A DNA stretch of 64,000 bases from Marinobacter orientalis. Lineage in GTDB: Bacteria > Pseudomonadota > Gammaproteobacteria > Pseudomonadales > Oleiphilaceae. The stretch lies in contig NZ_SRZX01000002.1 in assembly GCF_004792665.1 (NCBI RefSeq), positions 372,001 through 436,000 of the forward strand, read 5' to 3'. This document shows, piece after piece, positions 57,408-64,000 of the stretch (position 1 is its first letter; each line of letters begins with the position of its first letter). Position numbers and translations under genes: made by a program. The notes beneath the pieces are model-generated. The model saw only the letters and a program-made list of their open reading frames with translations. It searched no databases and had not been told where the DNA came from.

Positions 57408-58016
57408 ATGAAACACGAAATTATTGAAAAGAACATAGGGATAATGATCGTACTGATCATCCTGACCATCAGTGGCGGTTTCCTGGCAGAAGTTGTGCCC
57501 CTGTTTTTCCAGAAAAGCGTCAATGAGCCGATAGAAGGTCTTGAGCCATTGTCAGCACTCGAGCAGGAAGGCAGGGACATCTATATCCGTGAGGGTTGCA
57601 GTGTCTGTCATACCCAGCAGATCCGGCCATTCAGGGCCGAAACCGAGCGCTACGGCCACTATTCCGTTGCGGGCGAGTTCGTATACGACCGTCCGTTCCT
57701 GTGGGGTTCCAAGCGCACAGGCCCTGACCTTGCCCGTGTCGGTGGTCGTTACTCCGACGCCTGGCAGCGCCAGCACCTGTACGATCCGCGCAGCGTGGTT
57801 CCGGAATCCAACATGCCCGCCTTCCCCTGGCTATTCGAGGACCGGGTTGATCACACTGCTACCGAGGCCAAGATCAGAACACTCCAGACACTGGGCGTGC
57901 CATACACTGACGAGCAGGTTGCAACCGCAGCTGAGGAAGTGCGAGGCAAATTCGAAATCGAAGCTCTGGTCGCGTACCTGCAACAGCTTGGTACCGTGAT
58001 TTCAGAGACACGGTGA
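57408..58016 (+). CDS. ccoO: cbb3-type oxidase subunit II CcoO
   Basis: A 202-residue monohaem cytochrome c with one N-terminal membrane helix (about residues 12-35) and one haem site Cys64-x-x-Cys67-His68 ([14 protein letters not shown]), with the axial Met probably in [10 protein letters not shown]. It passes electrons to CcoN. ATG 57408 follows GGGAG; an in-frame TTG lies at 57402. The TGA is shared with the ccoQ region. Confidence 0.95.
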   Translation: MKHEIIEKNIGIMIVLIILTISGGFLAEVVPLFFQKSVNEPIEGLEPLSALEQEGRDIYIREGCSVCHTQQIRPFRAETERYGHYSVAGEFVYDRPFLWGSKRTGPDLARVGGRYSDAWQRQHLYDPRSVVPESNMPAFPWLFEDRVDHTATEAKIRTLQTLGVPYTDEQVATAAEEVRGKFEIEALVAYLQQLGTVISETR

Positions 58017-58021
58017 AACCT

Positions 58022-58207
58022 ATGGATTTAAACGAGTTACGCGGCGTTCACACACTGGTCATCATGGCCATGTTCTTCGGCATCATCTGGTGGGCCTACA
58101 GCTCTCACCGCAAGAAAGCCAACGAAGAAGCGGCCCACCTGCCCTTCGACGACGATGAGGTGGAAAAGCGTACTCTTGAACAGGAAAAAACGGAGAAAAA
58201 ACGATGA
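58022..58207 (+). CDS. ccoQ: cbb3-type oxidase small subunit CcoQ
   Basis: A 61-residue protein with one membrane helix (VHTLVIMAMFFGIIWWAYS) and a charged C-terminal tail. CcoQ stabilises the complex. The frame is open from GTG 58013, which overlaps the ccoO stop, but MDLNELRG is the usual start. The stop TGA overlaps the ccoP ATG (ATGA). Confidence 0.9.
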   Translation: MDLNELRGVHTLVIMAMFFGIIWWAYSSHRKKANEEAAHLPFDDDEVEKRTLEQEKTEKKR

Positions 58208-59094
58208 GTACCTTTTGGAGCATCTGGATCAGCGTGATCGTGCTCGGTACAGTGTTTGGTTGCTGGTGGCTTCTTTTTGCCACCCGCAAGAACCAGACTA
58301 CTGATACTGAAACCGACAGGACGGTGGGTCATTCCTTCGATGGCATCGAGGAATACGATAACCCGCTTCCGAAGTGGTGGTACTACCTGTTTGTGGCAAC
58401 GTGCGTTTTTTCCCTGGGCTACCTGGCATTGTATCCCGGCCTGGGTAATTTCCAGGGCCTGCTGGGGTGGTCATCGACTAACCAGTGGGAAGCGGAAGTT
58501 CAGGAGGCTGAAGCCCAATACGGTGAGCTCTACGCCAAATTTGGTGATACGCCGGTACCGGAGCTGGCAGAAAACGATGATGCCATGAAGATGGGTCAGC
58601 GGCTGTTTGCCAACAACTGCGCCACCTGTCACGGCTCGGCCGGCCGGGGATCCCTGGGCTTTCCGAACCTGACCGACGACGACTGGCTGTATGGCGGAGA
58701 TCCTGACTCGATCCTGACCACTCTTCACGAGGGGCGCAATGGCAACATGCCCGCCATGGGCACCATGCCTAACATGAGCAACGAACAGGTCGACCAGGTG
58801 GTCAATTACGTGCTGAGCTTCAGCGACCGGGAAAGGGATGCCGAGGCAGCAGAGAAGGGTGCAGAGGTTTATGCCCAGGCCTGCGTCGCCTGTCATGGCC
58901 CTGATGCCAAAGGCAATCAGGATCTTGGCGCACCAGACCTGACCGACGACACCTGGCTTTACGGTTCCACCTATGACTGGATCAGGGAAACCGTTGTCAA
59001 CGGCCGTCAGAACCAGATGCCCGCACAGGGCGACCGGCTTTCTGATGATCAGATCCAGATTCTGGCTGCGTACGTCTACAGCCTGTCCAACTGA
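58204..59094 (+). CDS. ccoP: cbb3-type oxidase dihaem subunit CcoP
   Basis: A 296-residue dihaem cytochrome c. It has one or two N-terminal membrane helices (about residues 5-24 and 57-80), then haem sites Cys139-x-x-Cys142-His143 (NCATCHGSAG) and Cys227-x-x-Cys230-His231 (CVACHGPDA). It accepts electrons from soluble cytochromes and passes them to CcoO. It is the last gene of the ccoNOQP unit; a structured 135-base spacer follows. Confidence 0.95.
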   Translation: MSTFWSIWISVIVLGTVFGCWWLLFATRKNQTTDTETDRTVGHSFDGIEEYDNPLPKWWYYLFVATCVFSLGYLALYPGLGNFQGLLGWSSTNQWEAEVQEAEAQYGELYAKFGDTPVPELAENDDAMKMGQRLFANNCATCHGSAGRGSLGFPNLTDDDWLYGGDPDSILTTLHEGRNGNMPAMGTMPNMSNEQVDQVVNYVLSFSDRERDAEAAEKGAEVYAQACVACHGPDAKGNQDLGAPDLTDDTWLYGSTYDWIRETVVNGRQNQMPAQGDRLSDDQIQILAAYVYSLSN

Positions 59095-59100
59095 ATGTCC

Positions 59101-59195
59101 GGCCGGGGCCTGTCAGCTCCGGCCCGGTCTGCTCAACCCTGTGTCTGCCACGGCGGGCACAGGCTTGAGAAGATCCCCGCCCCACAGGATCTTCT
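59101..59195 (+). other. three successive inverted repeats between ccoP and ccoG
   Basis: GGCCGG (59101-59106)/CCGGCC (59119-59124); CTCAACCCTGTG (59132-59143)/CACAGGCTTGAG (59158-59169) with one mismatch; and AGAAGATCC (59168-59176)/GGATCTTCT (59187-59195). None ends in a T-run. They may protect the ccoNOQP mRNA 3' end or lower ccoGHIS expression. Confidence 0.55.
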
Positions 59196-59229
59196 GTGAC
59201 AAGGGCACCACATCATCGGGAGGTTAACG

Positions 59230-60663
59230 ATGAGCAGTGAGATTCCGGTCAAGCAGGTTGACCCATCCTCTGACGCCTCCGACAACAAAAACAAAAATAC
59301 CGGAACTGTCGAGCTATACGCCAGCCGCAAGAAAATCTATGTGAAAGAGGTCAAGGGCTTCTTTCAGCGCATTCGCAATGTCAGCCTGACCGCCCTGATG
59401 GGCATGTATTTTCTGTTCGTCTGGATCACTGTGGATGGCGAGCCGCTGATTCTGTTTGACCTGCCGGCGCGCGAATTTCATCTGTTCGGTGCCACCTTCT
59501 ACCCCCAGGATTTTATCCTGCTGTCGGGCATGCTCATTATCTGTGCCTTCGGTCTGTTCTTTATTACGACACTTTTTGGCCGCGTCTGGTGCGGTTATAC
59601 CTGCCCACAAACGGTCTGGACCTTTATTTTCATGTGGGTTGAAGAGCGCATTGAGGGCGGGCGCAACAAGCGTATAAAACTGGACAAGGCGCCCCGCTCT
59701 GCCGAGAAGGTCGCCAAGAAATCGGCAAAACACTCTGCATGGCTGTTTATCGCCCTTGCCACCGGCGTCACATTTGTCGGTTACTTCTATCCCATCCGTG
59801 AGCTGATCACTGACCTGTTCACCCTGCAGGCCAATGGCTGGGCCTACTTCTGGGTAGCCTTTTTTACCGTGGCAACCTATCTGAATGCCGGCTGGATGCG
59901 TGAGCAGGTATGCCTGTACATGTGCCCCTATGCCCGGTTCCAGTCGGTAATGTTCGACCCCAATACCCGGATCGTGTCCTACGACCCCAACCGTGGCGAA
60001 CCCAGAGGCAGCCGCAAGAAAGGTGTTGATCCCGCCGAGCTTGGCCTGGGAGACTGTATTGATTGTGGACAGTGCGTCCAGGTCTGCCCCACCGGCATCG
60101 ACATCCGTGATGGCCTGCAATACGAGTGTATTGGCTGCGCTTTGTGCATCGATGCCTGCGACGAGGTCATGGACAAGATGAACTATCCGCGCGGGCTTAT
60201 TCGCTACACCACGGAAAACGAGCTGGAGGGAAAGACCTCCAAACTTCTGCGGCCGCGTACTTTCGGCTATGGTTTGGTGTTGCTGCTGATGGTTGCCGCG
60301 ATGGCATTCACCATTGCCACCAGGGTTCCGGCACAGCTGGACGTGCTCAGGGATCGCGGCGCTCTGTTCAGTTACAACGGCGATGGCCGGATAGAGAACA
60401 CCTATACGCTTAAAATTGCCAACATGACCGAAGTCCCGCAAACATTTGCGATTTCAGCCTCAGGTCTTGAAGGCATGCGGGTGCTGACACAGGACACTGT
60501 AACCGTGGAGAGCGGTGAGAACCGGTCTGTACCGACCGTAGTGGATGTTGCACCAGAGGCTATCTCGGAAAGCAACACTGACATTGTGTTCACCCTTGAA
60601 TCACAATCCGATGAGAATCTCGTTCTTGAAACTGAAAGCCGTTTTGTCGGTCCTAATCGCTGA
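59230..60663 (+). CDS. ccoG: CcoG/FixG/RdxA cytochrome oxidase accessory protein
   Basis: CcoG is an inner-membrane protein that reduces copper for assembly of cbb3 oxidase. The 477-residue protein has four to five helices (about residues 45-70, 85-110, 165-190, 205-220 and 345-365), two [4Fe-4S] clusters in the cytoplasmic ferredoxin part (CIDCGQCVQVCP and CIGCALCIDACD, about residues 278-315) and a C-terminal periplasmic IG-like domain. The GYTCPQTVW Cys and the MCPYARFQ Cys are conserved. Confidence 0.94.
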   Translation: MSSEIPVKQVDPSSDASDNKNKNTGTVELYASRKKIYVKEVKGFFQRIRNVSLTALMGMYFLFVWITVDGEPLILFDLPAREFHLFGATFYPQDFILLSGMLIICAFGLFFITTLFGRVWCGYTCPQTVWTFIFMWVEERIEGGRNKRIKLDKAPRSAEKVAKKSAKHSAWLFIALATGVTFVGYFYPIRELITDLFTLQANGWAYFWVAFFTVATYLNAGWMREQVCLYMCPYARFQSVMFDPNTRIVSYDPNRGEPRGSRKKGVDPAELGLGDCIDCGQCVQVCPTGIDIRDGLQYECIGCALCIDACDEVMDKMNYPRGLIRYTTENELEGKTSKLLRPRTFGYGLVLLLMVAAMAFTIATRVPAQLDVLRDRGALFSYNGDGRIENTYTLKIANMTEVPQTFAISASGLEGMRVLTQDTVTVESGENRSVPTVVDVAPEAISESNTDIVFTLESQSDENLVLETESRFVGPNR

Positions 60664-60705
60664 TCCCGGAATCAGGTTCCGGGAATAGCACTGAGAGATG
60701 CAACT

Positions 60706-61221
60706 ATGACTGAGAATACATCCGAAGGCCCCTGGTATCGCCAGCCCTGGCTTCTGTTCCTGCTGATCTTTCCGGGAGCCGCGATTATCTGGTGCACCAT
60801 TGCCATTACGGTAGCACTCAACACCCAGAACTCCATGGTGACCGACGATTATTCCAAGGAAGGTCGCGGCATCAATATGGAAATTGCCCGCGATGAAACG
60901 GCAAAGGATCTCGGGCTCATTGCCGAAATGGCCTTCAGGGAGAGAAAGATCAATCTGTCCGTCGATACCAGTAACGGCCGTGCCGACTACCCATACCTGA
61001 TTCTCAACCTGTTCCATCCGACCATCGCCGAGCGAGATCTGACCATTCAGTTTCGTTCCATCGGCGGGGGCCAGTACGTAGCAGACCTGAACCAGTCCAT
61101 AGAGGGCCGCTGGTACTTTGATCTGCGGGGACCCGATAATGACTGGCGCCTGAAAGGCGAATCCAGTTTGCCCTCGGACCGCCCACTGACTCTCGGTGTG
61201 GGCGCTGAAGACCGCGGGTGA
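60706..61221 (+). CDS. ccoH: CcoH/FixH assembly protein
   Basis: A 171-residue inner-membrane protein with one N-terminal helix (about residues 13-38, PWLLFLLIFPGAAIIWCTIA) and a periplasmic domain. CcoH is needed for stable assembly of cbb3 oxidase. The NSMVTDDYSKEGRGIN stretch after the helix is the FixH signature. It overlaps ccoI by 4 bases. Confidence 0.92.
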   Translation: MTENTSEGPWYRQPWLLFLLIFPGAAIIWCTIAITVALNTQNSMVTDDYSKEGRGINMEIARDETAKDLGLIAEMAFRERKINLSVDTSNGRADYPYLILNLFHPTIAERDLTIQFRSIGGGQYVADLNQSIEGRWYFDLRGPDNDWRLKGESSLPSDRPLTLGVGAEDRG

Positions 61222-63665
61222 AACCCTTGGATTGCTACCATTGCGGAGAGCCGGCACCCGGGAATCCCGCCATCACGCTTGTGCTTGACGGCGACGTGCG
61301 CCACTTTTGTTGCCAGGGCTGCAAGGCTGTCTGCGAGACCATCCGCGCGGAGGGCCTTGACGGCTTCTACCAGTTCCGTACCGAACCGGCCGTTACGCCG
61401 AGACAACTGACAGGCTCCGAACTCGACCGGATACGGGAACTGGACCACCCCCTGGTGCAGAAATCGTTCGTATCACCGGTCAAGTCAGGCCGGGAAGCGA
61501 CCCTGCTGATCAGCGACATTACCTGCGCCGCCTGCATATGGTTGCTGGAGAACCATATGGCGAAGCAGCCGGGAGTCATCTCGTTCTCCGTCAACCACAG
61601 TACCCAGCGGGCCCGCCTGGTATGGAACCCGGAACAGGCCAGGCTCAGCGACCTGCTGATTGCCATCCACGAACTCGGTTATCGCGCCCGCCCCTACCAG
61701 GCCGATGAGGCAGAACGGGCACTCAAAGCTGAACACCGGTCCGCGCTGATCCGCCTCGCGGTTGCCGGCATTGGTTCTTTCCAGACCATGATGCTGGCGT
61801 TTCCCCTGTACTTTGAACTGGTCAGTGAGCTGTCTCCGGAATTTGTCAGTTTTTTCCGCTGGTTCAGCCTCCTGGTGGCTACACCCGTGGTGCTCTACAG
61901 TGCCCGACCCTTTTTCACCAATGCACTGAGGGATCTTCGTAGCCGACACCTGACCATGGATGTGCCAGTGGCCACTGCCATTGGCCTGGCCTACGTCGCC
62001 AGTGTCTGGGTTACCGTGTTCGGAGGCGAGGAAGTCTATTTCGAGTCGGTGTGCATGTTCACCTTCTTCCTTCAGCTTGGCCGTTATATTGAAATGCAGG
62101 CACGTTACAGGGCGGGATTGACCGGCAACGCACTTGCCGGGTTCCAGCCCATGGTCGCCAGCCGTGTCAGGGGTAATGAGAGTGAGGTTGTCCCAAGCCA
62201 TGAGCTGGCCGCGGGAGACGTAATCAGGGTCAGGCCCGGTGAAACCCTGCCGGCCGATGGAGTGATTGTAAGCGGCCATTCCACCCTGAATGAAGCCGCG
62301 CTGACAGGCGAGTACCTTCCGGAAACCCGGAACCCGGGCGATGAGGTGCACGCGGGTAGCGTGAACGGCGAAAATCCGCTGGAGGTGGAAGTCCGCCGCG
62401 CCGGGGCTCAGACACGGCTTTCCGGCATCCTTCGCATTCTCGACCGGGTCCAGGCGGAAAAACCACCGGTCGCGTTAATGGCAGACCGCATCGCCGGGGT
62501 GTTTGTCAGCCGCGTACTGATCCTGACACCTGTTATCTGGGCTGGCTGGTGGCTGGCCGGAGCAGATAATGCCTTTGACATCACGCTGTCTGTACTGGTG
62601 GTTACCTGCCCGTGCGCCCTTTCGCTGGCCACCCCCACGGCCATCACCTCAGCCACCATGCGTCTGCGCAAACTCGGCCTGCTGCCCACGCGCGGGCATA
62701 CGCTTGAATCGCTGAACACCATCGATACGGTGGTTTTCGACAAGACCGGCACTCTCACCCGGGGCGAACTGAGCCTTGTGGGCACCCGGGTATTCGGAAG
62801 CTTCAGCCGCGAACAATGTCTTGAAATCGCAGCAAGCCTGGAAAAACATTCGGAACACCCTGTTGCCCGGGTTTTCCATAATCTCCGTGGCAACTCTGCC
62901 CGCAACGTACAGAACCATCTCGGGGGAGGCCTCTCCGGCGAGCTTGACGGACAGAAATTTTGCATAGGTCACAGGGATTTTGTTGAGGCCAGTGCCGGCC
63001 GTCCGCCACCGGCAAGCGACGATCACCGGGGCATGGAGATCTGGCTGGCAAGCGACAGCCAGTGGCTCGCCCGTTTTACCCTTGACGACGAACCGCGGCC
63101 AGAGGCAAGGGAAGCTGTGCAGTTGCTGCAGCAGGCGGGCCTGCGAACGATTCTGCTCAGCGGAGACCGTTCCGGCCATGTGACACAGATTGCGCAGACA
63201 CTGGGTATCGATGAAGCCATCGGCCAGGCCTCGCCGGAGGACAAGCTTCGGGTTCTGGAGAGGCTAGGTGAGCAGGGCCGGCGTATCATGATGGTTGGCG
63301 ATGGCCTCAACGATTTGCCATCCATGGCAGGTGCCGGTGTTTCCGTGGCAATGGGCAGCGCCGCCGACCTGACGCAGCTCAAGGCAGACGCCGTGTTGCT
63401 CAGCGGACAGCTGACCCAGTTGGCCGAAGCTCTCAAAACTGCCCAGCGGACCCGCCGCATCATTCGTCAGAACATGGCGTGGGCACTTGGCTACAATCTG
63501 TGTGCCCTGCCTTTGGCGGCTGCCGGCCTGGTACCGCCCTGGCTTGCGGCAATCGGCATGTCCATCAGCTCGCTGGTTGTGGTACTCAATGCCATGAGGC
63601 TGGGTCGAACCCCAAAAAGACCCGAGTCGCCCGCGCCGGCGGTTGGCGCCGAGGTAACGTCCTGA
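61218..63665 (+). CDS. ccoI: copper-exporting P1B-type ATPase CcoI/FixI
   Basis: CcoI pumps copper across the inner membrane for insertion into CcoN. The 815-residue protein has an N-terminal cysteine-rich region (CYHCGEPAPGN; FCCQGCKAVC), an HMA metal-binding domain with CAAC (about residues 98-101), eight membrane helices including the CPC motif (VVTCPCALSLATP), the phosphorylation site DKTGTLT and the hinge GDGLNDLPSMAGAGVSVAMG. The HP motif is EHPVARVF. It overlaps ccoH and is followed by ccoS. Confidence 0.95.
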   Translation: MKPLDCYHCGEPAPGNPAITLVLDGDVRHFCCQGCKAVCETIRAEGLDGFYQFRTEPAVTPRQLTGSELDRIRELDHPLVQKSFVSPVKSGREATLLISDITCAACIWLLENHMAKQPGVISFSVNHSTQRARLVWNPEQARLSDLLIAIHELGYRARPYQADEAERALKAEHRSALIRLAVAGIGSFQTMMLAFPLYFELVSELSPEFVSFFRWFSLLVATPVVLYSARPFFTNALRDLRSRHLTMDVPVATAIGLAYVASVWVTVFGGEEVYFESVCMFTFFLQLGRYIEMQARYRAGLTGNALAGFQPMVASRVRGNESEVVPSHELAAGDVIRVRPGETLPADGVIVSGHSTLNEAALTGEYLPETRNPGDEVHAGSVNGENPLEVEVRRAGAQTRLSGILRILDRVQAEKPPVALMADRIAGVFVSRVLILTPVIWAGWWLAGADNAFDITLSVLVVTCPCALSLATPTAITSATMRLRKLGLLPTRGHTLESLNTIDTVVFDKTGTLTRGELSLVGTRVFGSFSREQCLEIAASLEKHSEHPVARVFHNLRGNSARNVQNHLGGGLSGELDGQKFCIGHRDFVEASAGRPPPASDDHRGMEIWLASDSQWLARFTLDDEPRPEAREAVQLLQQAGLRTILLSGDRSGHVTQIAQTLGIDEAIGQASPEDKLRVLERLGEQGRRIMMVGDGLNDLPSMAGAGVSVAMGSAADLTQLKADAVLLSGQLTQLAEALKTAQRTRRIIRQNMAWALGYNLCALPLAAAGLVPPWLAAIGMSISSLVVVLNAMRLGRTPKRPESPAPAVGAEVTS

Positions 63666-63707
63666 TACCGTGGACGTCGAATTACCCACACAGCCTGAGG
63701 AAGCGCC

Positions 63708-63962
63708 GTGAAAATTGTAATGATCCTTGTACCGGTCATGCTGGTACTCGTAGCGCTGGGCATTGTGCTGTTTTCCTGGGCCGTTAAGAACGGCCAGTAT
63801 GATGATCTGGATGGTCCGGCCCATCGCATTCTCTACGACGATGACAAGGACCGGATTCCGGACGACGCAAAGCAGCCCGAACAGAAAACCGCCTCCCGCA
63901 GTAACAGAGCCTCCGGAGGCGAAGCAGGAGACGACGAGCCGGAGGAAGACCGGACATCCTGA
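63708..63962 (+). CDS. ccoS: CcoS/FixS assembly protein
   Basis: An 84-residue protein with one membrane helix (VMILVPVMLVLVALGIVLFSW) followed by AVKNGQYDDLDGPAHRILYD, the CcoS signature, and a charged tail rich in Glu, Asp and Arg. CcoS is needed for haem and copper insertion into cbb3 oxidase. The charged tail is longer than in the minimal family, which is usually about 50-60 residues. Confidence 0.9.
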   Translation: MKIVMILVPVMLVLVALGIVLFSWAVKNGQYDDLDGPAHRILYDDDKDRIPDDAKQPEQKTASRSNRASGGEAGDDEPEEDRTS

Positions 63963-64000
63963 TGGGTGAAGAACTTTACCTGAGTTATTCCAGTGCCTTC
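63962..64000 (+). CDS. start of a probable TauE/SafE-family membrane protein (cut by window edge)
   Basis: ATG 63962 shares its A with the ccoS TGA and opens 13 codons (MGEELYLSYSSAF) before the window ends. The position right after ccoS and the AF-type opening fit the TauE/SafE membrane gene that follows ccoS in P. aeruginosa. Too little is visible to identify it from sequence alone. Confidence 0.45.
   Translation, partial: MGEELYLSYSSAF

Noticed and set aside
59314-60441. Minus-strand open frame of 375 codons
   Set aside because: Antisense to ccoG; histidine- and glutamine-rich shadow composition.

Overview
The window is an ordinary, densely coded stretch of a gammaproteobacterial chromosome. 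I judge by eye that GC is fairly high (roughly 55-60 %). The genes point to an aerobic or microaerobic marine gammaproteobacterium close to Marinobacter, in the wider Pseudomonas/Oceanospirillales neighbourhood: cbb3 oxidase with ccoGHIS, aguAB, an OspR-like regulator with glutathione peroxidase, a SagS-like hybrid kinase, EpmC, and both Aat and Bpt. Several blocks have the gene order I remember from Pseudomonas aeruginosa: murB-ptp-kdsB-ycaR-lpxK-exbDB-comEC-DUF2062-lol; trxB-aat-bpt-infA-clpA-clpS-cspD; nudix-mnmA-hflD-purB-roxA-GNAT; hybrid kinase-marR-gpx-alaA-hypothetical-htpX; and ccoNOQP-ccoGHIS. The genus assignment is inference. I saw no rRNA, tRNA, CRISPR array, prophage, integron or insertion sequence.

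Layout. 1-9.5 kb: partial guaB divergent from xseA, then prpE, a cold-shock gene with a long leader, leuA, an Lrp-type regulator, a PaaI-type thioesterase and proS. 9.5-21 kb: a long minus-strand envelope block (murB, low-Mr phosphatase, kdsB, ycaR, lpxK, msbA, exbD, exbB, comEC, and one Lol permease plus lolD), interrupted by a plus-strand DUF2062 gene. 21-25 kb: a PilZ protein, a small exported protein, the aguA-aguB putrescine pair, an orphan MoxR ATPase and trxB. 26-31.5 kb: an N-degron module (aat, bpt, clpA, clpS) with infA and cspD. 31.5-39 kb: RNA modification and housekeeping genes (rluE, nudJ, mnmA, hflD, purB, roxA, a GNAT fusion, a LysR regulator). 39-47.5 kb: a membrane-anchored hypothetical, the hybrid kinase, the gpx-marR redox operon, alaA, htpX and pdxB. 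47.5-56 kb: rhlB, epmC, dsbD, tusA, a monooxygenase-like protein, rlmM, a 7TM diguanylate cyclase and an alpha/beta hydrolase. 56-64 kb: ccoNOQP, ccoG, ccoH, ccoI, ccoS and the first codons of a probable TauE/SafE protein.

How the genes work together. The minus-strand block supplies LPS precursors (KdsB, LpxK), LPS flipping (MsbA), peptidoglycan precursors (MurB) and lipoprotein release (Lol). Aat and Bpt attach Leu/Phe to protein N-termini that ClpS delivers to ClpA. RluE, MnmA, RoxA, RlmM, EpmC and possibly TusA modify rRNA, tRNA, a ribosomal protein or EF-P. The cco genes encode the high-affinity oxidase and its assembly proteins, and a likely Anr/FNR site precedes ccoN at the class II spacing.

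I found no clearly new multi-gene system. The most unusual feature is a nested inverted repeat between trxB and aat: a 26-bp outer stem enclosing two hairpins that both have GNRA-type GGGA loops. The next most useful are an 18-bp palindrome between the -35 and -10 of the gpx-marR promoter, a Lol locus with a single permease gene, a MoxR ATPase without its usual partners, and a run of hairpins between ccoP and ccoG.
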